This document shows, one piece after another, positions 31,407 to 34,391 of a stretch of 34,391 nt of DNA (the first letter of the stretch is position 1; each line of letters starts with the position of its first letter). The notes beneath the pieces are model-generated. The model was not told where the DNA came from. It did no database searches and saw only the letters and a list, made by a program, of their open reading frames with translations. A program made the translations under genes and the position numbers. This stretch comes from EX4572-165 sp964581795 (GTDB lineage Archaea; Thermoplasmatota; E2; DHVEG-1), in contig CAZOPW010000017.1 of assembly GCA_964581795.1 (NCBI GenBank), positions 1 to 34,391 of the forward strand. The letters run 5' to 3'.

Positions 31407-32708
31407 ATGGTAAAAGAATCAACATCATATGCAATTATTGTTTCGTTACATGAAAATATCGATGAAATTACTTTACTTGCTGAATCTATAAATTATGAAG
31501 TAATACAATCGTTTATTCAGCATCGTGCCCAACCTGATGTCACAACATATATTGGTAAGGGGAAACGAAATGAAATAAAAGAATTTATTGATGAATCTGA
31601 GGATGATATCGATGCAATCATTATTGATGGTCAACTTAAACCGTCTCAATGGTTTTTATTAGAACAATTTTGGAAAGTTCCCGTGTATGATCGTCTTCGG
31701 TTGATTCTCACTATTTTCCGAGATCGAGCAGATCATAAGGAAGCACGATTACAAGTACGCTTAGCAGAATTGCAATATGAACGCCCATTTGTCCGAGAAT
31801 TGATTCATCGAGCACGAAGTGGTGAACATCCTGGTTTAATGGCGGGTGGTGAGTATCAGGTTGATGATTATTATGAGATGATGAAAAAACAAATGAAGCA
31901 AATCAAGGAAAAACTTGCTCATATTCGAAAGCAACGAACAGTTCGAAGGCATCATCGTCATCATAGTGGATATTTTCTTGTCTCTCTTGCAGGATACACG
32001 AATGCTGGAAAAAGTAGTTTATTGAATGTTTTAACTAAGGAAGAAGTTGATGTGGAAGATCGTTTGTTTTCAACGCTTTCTACGACTACTAGGAAACTTT
32101 CTCAGTCTTCCGTTCCTATTTTAATGACTGATACGGTTGGGTTTATTCAACGATTACCTGCATGGATTATTGAAGCATTTCATTCAACACTTGAAGAAAT
32201 AAAGGATGCAGATGTCGTGGTTTTAGTTGTTGATGGAAGTGATCCTTTTCATTTGTTTGAACAAAAAGTAAGTACTTCATTTAATGAACTTTTGGATCTT
32301 GGTGTTGAAAACCCTGTATTAGTTGTCCTTAATAAAAAGGATTTGATGACCGAAGAAGAATTGCACTCAAAAACGGAGTTTGTGAAAGGGTTTTGTGCAG
32401 GAAGATTGTTTGATGTTGTGTCTGTATCTGTTCGTAATCAAGAAAATCTTCAACTTTTAATTAATAAGATTTTAACTCTTTTACCTCAGTTATTTCGTTT
32501 ACATATTCACCTTCCAAATACAAGTGAGACACAGTCTTTTATTTCATGGATGCATGAATATGCTGAATTTGAAAAGATTACATATGGTGAAATCGTTGAT
32601 CTAGTAATTATAACACATGAACAAATAAAAGATAAGATTGTTGCAAAAGTAATTGATTCAGAAGGACAAGTTCAATCGATTGATCAATTAGCTCCTTCAA
32701 CTTTCTAA
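31407..32708 (+). CDS. hflX: GTPase HflX
   Basis: A protein of 433 residues, the usual length. HflX binds the large ribosomal subunit and helps split or rescue stalled ribosomes. The N-terminal domain (1-185) has QPDVTTYIGKGKRNEI and the helical arm QMKQIKEKLAHIRKQRTVRR. The GTPase domain has G1 GYTNAGKSS (196-204), the G2 Thr in STLSTTTRK, G3 DTVGF (242-246) and G4 NKKD (about 308-311). The loop before the arm, which is GPGE in most members, reads AGGEYQVD here. A C-terminal domain follows (about 365-433). It is divergent from the HhH-AAA+ gene. It starts at ATG 31407, with GGAG just upstream. Confidence 0.92.
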   Translation: MVKESTSYAIIVSLHENIDEITLLAESINYEVIQSFIQHRAQPDVTTYIGKGKRNEIKEFIDESEDDIDAIIIDGQLKPSQWFLLEQFWKVPVYDRLRLILTIFRDRADHKEARLQVRLAELQYERPFVRELIHRARSGEHPGLMAGGEYQVDDYYEMMKKQMKQIKEKLAHIRKQRTVRRHHRHHSGYFLVSLAGYTNAGKSSLLNVLTKEEVDVEDRLFSTLSTTTRKLSQSSVPILMTDTVGFIQRLPAWIIEAFHSTLEEIKDADVVVLVVDGSDPFHLFEQKVSTSFNELLDLGVENPVLVVLNKKDLMTEEELHSKTEFVKGFCAGRLFDVVSVSVRNQENLQLLINKILTLLPQLFRLHIHLPNTSETQSFISWMHEYAEFEKITYGEIVDLVIITHEQIKDKIVAKVIDSEGQVQSIDQLAPSTF

Positions 32709-32778
32709 CAGAAGGGATGTATTCTCTTCCTATAAAATTTTATTGCACTGTTTTTTGTCAGGGTTCGAAAAAAAATGA

Positions 32779-32805
32779 TGAGTTTTCGAAACACTCACCA
32801 TTTTT
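32779..32805 (+). terminator. Possible hairpin terminator after hflX
   Basis: TGAGT (32779-32783) pairs with ACTCA (32793-32797), enclosing TTTTCGAAAC, and is followed at 32801 by TTTTT. It lies about 70 bases after the hflX stop. The stem is only five base pairs, so this is tentative. Confidence 0.35.
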
Positions 32806-32806
32806 A

Positions 32807-32832
32807 TATCAAACATTTTATATAGTTTGATA
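32807..32832. promoter_or_regulatory. Perfect inverted repeat enclosing a TATA box (candidate operator)
   Basis: TATCAAAC (32807-32814) and GTTTGATA (32825-32832) are exact reverse complements separated by ten bases, ATTTTATATA, which themselves form a TATA box. The whole site is a 26-base palindrome in which a dimeric repressor would compete with TBP. A second TATA-like TTTTTATAAG (32841-32850) lies just downstream. The gene controlled would be the membrane protein at 32888; the regulator is unknown. Confidence 0.55.
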
Positions 32833-32887
32833 ACTATTTATTTTTATAAGACGATATTTAATAAAAAAATTTCGGAGGAAAAATCGG

Positions 32888-33925
32888 ATGTCAAATACAA
32901 AAAGGAAAAAAATGATTACTGTGTTAGGAGCACTCTTTACTGTTTTATTATTAGTTTCTACTGTTACAGCTGTCCCACAGCAACAAGCAACAGTCCTAAA
33001 CGATCAAATTGATAAAAAACAACAATTAGAAGATTTTACCAATGCTGTTAAAGACTTTAAAACAGATGAGTCATCAGCAGTAAAATACATGTCTTTTCTA
33101 TTGAATATCGCGGATATTCTAATCAAGGAAATAGAACAAGATCCAGATTCGGTCGATATCACTGAATCAATGATTTTAGATGCATTGCCAACAGATGAGG
33201 AGATGACTACTGAAGATGTATCTAATCAAGCATTGAACATACTTGAAAAGTTAAAAGATTTAATTAACAGATTAATGAACAGAGAAGATGGAATTAATGA
33301 TTCAATGGATATACCATCGTTAAGTTCATTGATTAGTTTATTAATTAATTTCATCAAAGAGAATCTATTGCCTGGAAGCGATCAAGATAATAATGGAGGC
33401 AATGGTGGTAATTGGTTTTCAAAGATTAGAAATATCATTAGTGTCTTTGTTTCAATTCTTTCTTATGTAATCAAAGGAATCATTCAAGGTATATCACTTT
33501 TAGTCGGTGGTATCCTTCGTATTATCGGAGCATTAATCACGATCGTGCTTCTTATCCTTGCAGGATTACAAACAACACTTACCGTTGGTGCATTTTTCCT
33601 AGTGTTTATGGGATTTGTGAGTAGAATTGGATTAAAAGCATTCTCAGTAATGGCTGCACCAGTCTTTGCATTACTTGCTGCTCAATTCACAGTTTCTATT
33701 GGATCACTACTTGGAGGAATATCAATGGCAGTCCATGCTATTCTCGCGTTTGCATTGTTCTTTGCAATCCCGTTGTTAATCGTTGCGGGGGTTGTTTTGC
33801 TTACTAGTGAAGATTCTGGTGATGATGATGGCGGTGGTGGATTCAATTTCAATATTCCTAATTTAAGTGGAGATGGACCAATTTACATGCTGCTTTCCAT
33901 TTTTTTAAATGCACTGAAAGCATAA
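32888..33925 (+). CDS. Exported/multispan membrane protein of unknown function
   Basis: A protein of 345 residues. A signal peptide or first span covers 9-29 (MITVLGALFTVLLLVSTVTAV). Residues 30-165 are soluble, acidic and helical (EDFTNAVKDFKTDES ... LEKLKDLINRLMNREDGIND), ending in a Gly/Asn-rich link (DQDNNGGNGGNW). The C-terminal half has about five hydrophobic segments (IISVFVSILSYVIKGIIQGI, RIIGALITIVLLILAGLQTT, then VGAFFLVFMGFV, FALLAAQFTVSIGSLLGGI and ILAFALFFAIPLLIVAGVVL), then an acidic-Gly stretch (SGDDDGGGGFN). No family is recognised. GGAGG (32874-32878) sets the start. The promoter is flanked by a perfect palindrome, suggesting tight control. Confidence 0.65.
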   Translation: MSNTKRKKMITVLGALFTVLLLVSTVTAVPQQQATVLNDQIDKKQQLEDFTNAVKDFKTDESSAVKYMSFLLNIADILIKEIEQDPDSVDITESMILDALPTDEEMTTEDVSNQALNILEKLKDLINRLMNREDGINDSMDIPSLSSLISLLINFIKENLLPGSDQDNNGGNGGNWFSKIRNIISVFVSILSYVIKGIIQGISLLVGGILRIIGALITIVLLILAGLQTTLTVGAFFLVFMGFVSRIGLKAFSVMAAPVFALLAAQFTVSIGSLLGGISMAVHAILAFALFFAIPLLIVAGVVLLTSEDSGDDDGGGGFNFNIPNLSGDGPIYMLLSIFLNALKA

Positions 33926-33985
33926 TCAATTTTTATTTCTCTATCTTTTTTTATCTTTTTTTACCATTTTTTCTTATTTGTTTCC
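33926..33985 (+). terminator. Strong T-rich terminator
   Basis: After the stop codon, four T runs (TTTTT, TTTTTTT, TTTTTTT, TTTTTT) occur within about 50 bases, interrupted by A and C. This is a typical archaeal termination zone and separates this gene from the next, which has its own TATA box (TTATAAAAG, about 33995-34003). Confidence 0.55.
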
Positions 33986-34067
33986 ATTTTAATGTTATAA
34001 AAGCAATATTTTTAATAAGGATGAATCATATTAAAATAAGTATGTAATTAATGGGAGGTTTTCCTAT

Positions 34068-34391
34068 ATGCATAAAAAAATCGTTATTATTCTTGTTTTC
34101 ATCTTGTTTTTTTCAACAAGTATTCCATTTAGCATCGGTCTTCAAAATCTTGAAAAACCATATGCGTCAAATAGCGAATACAATTTGACAATGGAATTAA
34201 CTACTACTGTTACCCCCTCATCACTTGAATGGCCAATGTTTCGTCATGATCCTATGCATACTGGGTTTACCGAAGGAATAGGCTGTATTGAATATCCAAT
34301 TGAGAAATGGCATTTTAATACTGGTTTTTGGGTGGTTTCTTCTCCGGCATTGGGAGATATTAATGGTGATGGTAATGTGGAAGTAGTGGTC
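34068..34391 (+). CDS. Secreted PQQ/FG-GAP-like repeat protein (5' part; runs off the window)
   Basis: The first 108 codons of a gene are present, with no stop before the window end. GGGAGG at 34053-34058 is the RBS, nine bases before the ATG, and TTATAAAAG at about 33995 is the TATA box. Residues 1 to about 24 are a signal peptide (HKKIVIILVFILFFSTSIPF). After a polar linker comes WPMFRHDPMHTGFTEG, the start of the PQQ-like or beta-propeller domain common in archaeal secreted proteins. SSPALGDINGDGNVEVVV then matches the FG-GAP/VCBS calcium-binding motif DxNxDGxxD/E. A beta-propeller surface protein is predicted. The C-terminal part and function are outside the window. Confidence 0.75.
   Translation, partial: MHKKIVIILVFILFFSTSIPFSIGLQNLEKPYASNSEYNLTMELTTTVTPSSLEWPMFRHDPMHTGFTEGIGCIEYPIEKWHFNTGFWVVSSPALGDINGDGNVEVVV

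Noticed and set aside
30874..31413. A 179-codon open frame on the plus strand
   Set aside because: It lies antisense to the HhH and middle part of the AAA+ protein, has Ser/Thr/Leu-rich composition typical of antisense reading, and no RBS or promoter fits.
1..34391. CRISPR arrays, tRNA, rRNA, insertion sequences and integrase genes
   Set aside because: No regularly spaced repeats, no recognisable tRNA or rRNA sequence, and no transposase or integrase motifs were found by reading both strands; small RNAs without strong structure could still be missed.

Overview
The window looks like chromosomal DNA of an AT-rich archaeon. The gene set is archaeal: an HMG-CoA synthase / acetoacetyl-CoA thiolase / DUF35 operon, an aTrm-G10-type tRNA methyltransferase, an AK6-type kinase, COG1340 and COG1709-like proteins, TATA boxes about 25 bases before predicted starts, and a mixture of leaderless genes and genes with GGAGG or GAGGTGATC ribosome-binding sites. 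Many secreted proteins with PKD/Ig-like, LamG-like and FG-GAP-like domains, together with pilin-like proteins, suggest a Thermoplasmatota-type euryarchaeon. That lineage is inference; no rRNA or tRNA is present to test it.

Layout. 1-5.6 kb: two secreted beta-sandwich proteins, a possible structured RNA (1431-1548), a possible 24-codon gene, a lone MCM-like AAA+ ATPase and small proteins. 5.6-8.4 kb: an island of pilin-like proteins (207, 168, 152 and 154 aa) plus a coiled-coil membrane protein; three share a [GE]-L-P motif at the start of the hydrophobic segment. 8.5-11.3 kb: an XRE-type regulator with an inverted repeat upstream, and a secreted thioredoxin-fold (WCPHC) protein with PKD-like domains. 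11.4-14.1 kb: the three-gene mevalonate-entry operon, closed by a hairpin and T-tract. 14.2-19.4 kb: a COG1340 coiled-coil protein and a 967-residue single-span beta-sandwich protein, divergent from a second single-span surface protein. 19.4-23.1 kb: a probable four-gene operon of CBS protein, Na+/H+ antiporter, tRNA methyltransferase and RNase Z. 23.3-28.1 kb: dCMP deaminase, wHTH regulator, Xaa-Pro peptidase, serine hydroxymethyltransferase, AK6-like kinase and CDP-alcohol phosphatidyltransferase. 28.2-31.3 kb: four small or unknown proteins and an HhH-MCM-like AAA+ ATPase. 31.4-34.4 kb: HflX, a secreted/multispan membrane protein behind a palindrome-flanked TATA box, and the 5' part of a secreted PQQ/FG-GAP-type protein that runs off the window.

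How the parts work together. The housekeeping genes cover isoprenoid lipid entry (thiolase to HMG-CoA synthase), polar lipid headgroup addition (CDP-alcohol transferase), one-carbon and nucleotide metabolism (SHMT, dCMP deaminase) and tRNA maturation (aTrm-G10, RNase Z). The rest is mostly cell surface: secreted binding or adhesion proteins, pilin-like subunits and membrane scaffolds. The least explained items are the pilin-like island, the 1431-1548 RNA candidate, the HhH-AAA+ protein and the palindrome around the 32.8-kb promoter.
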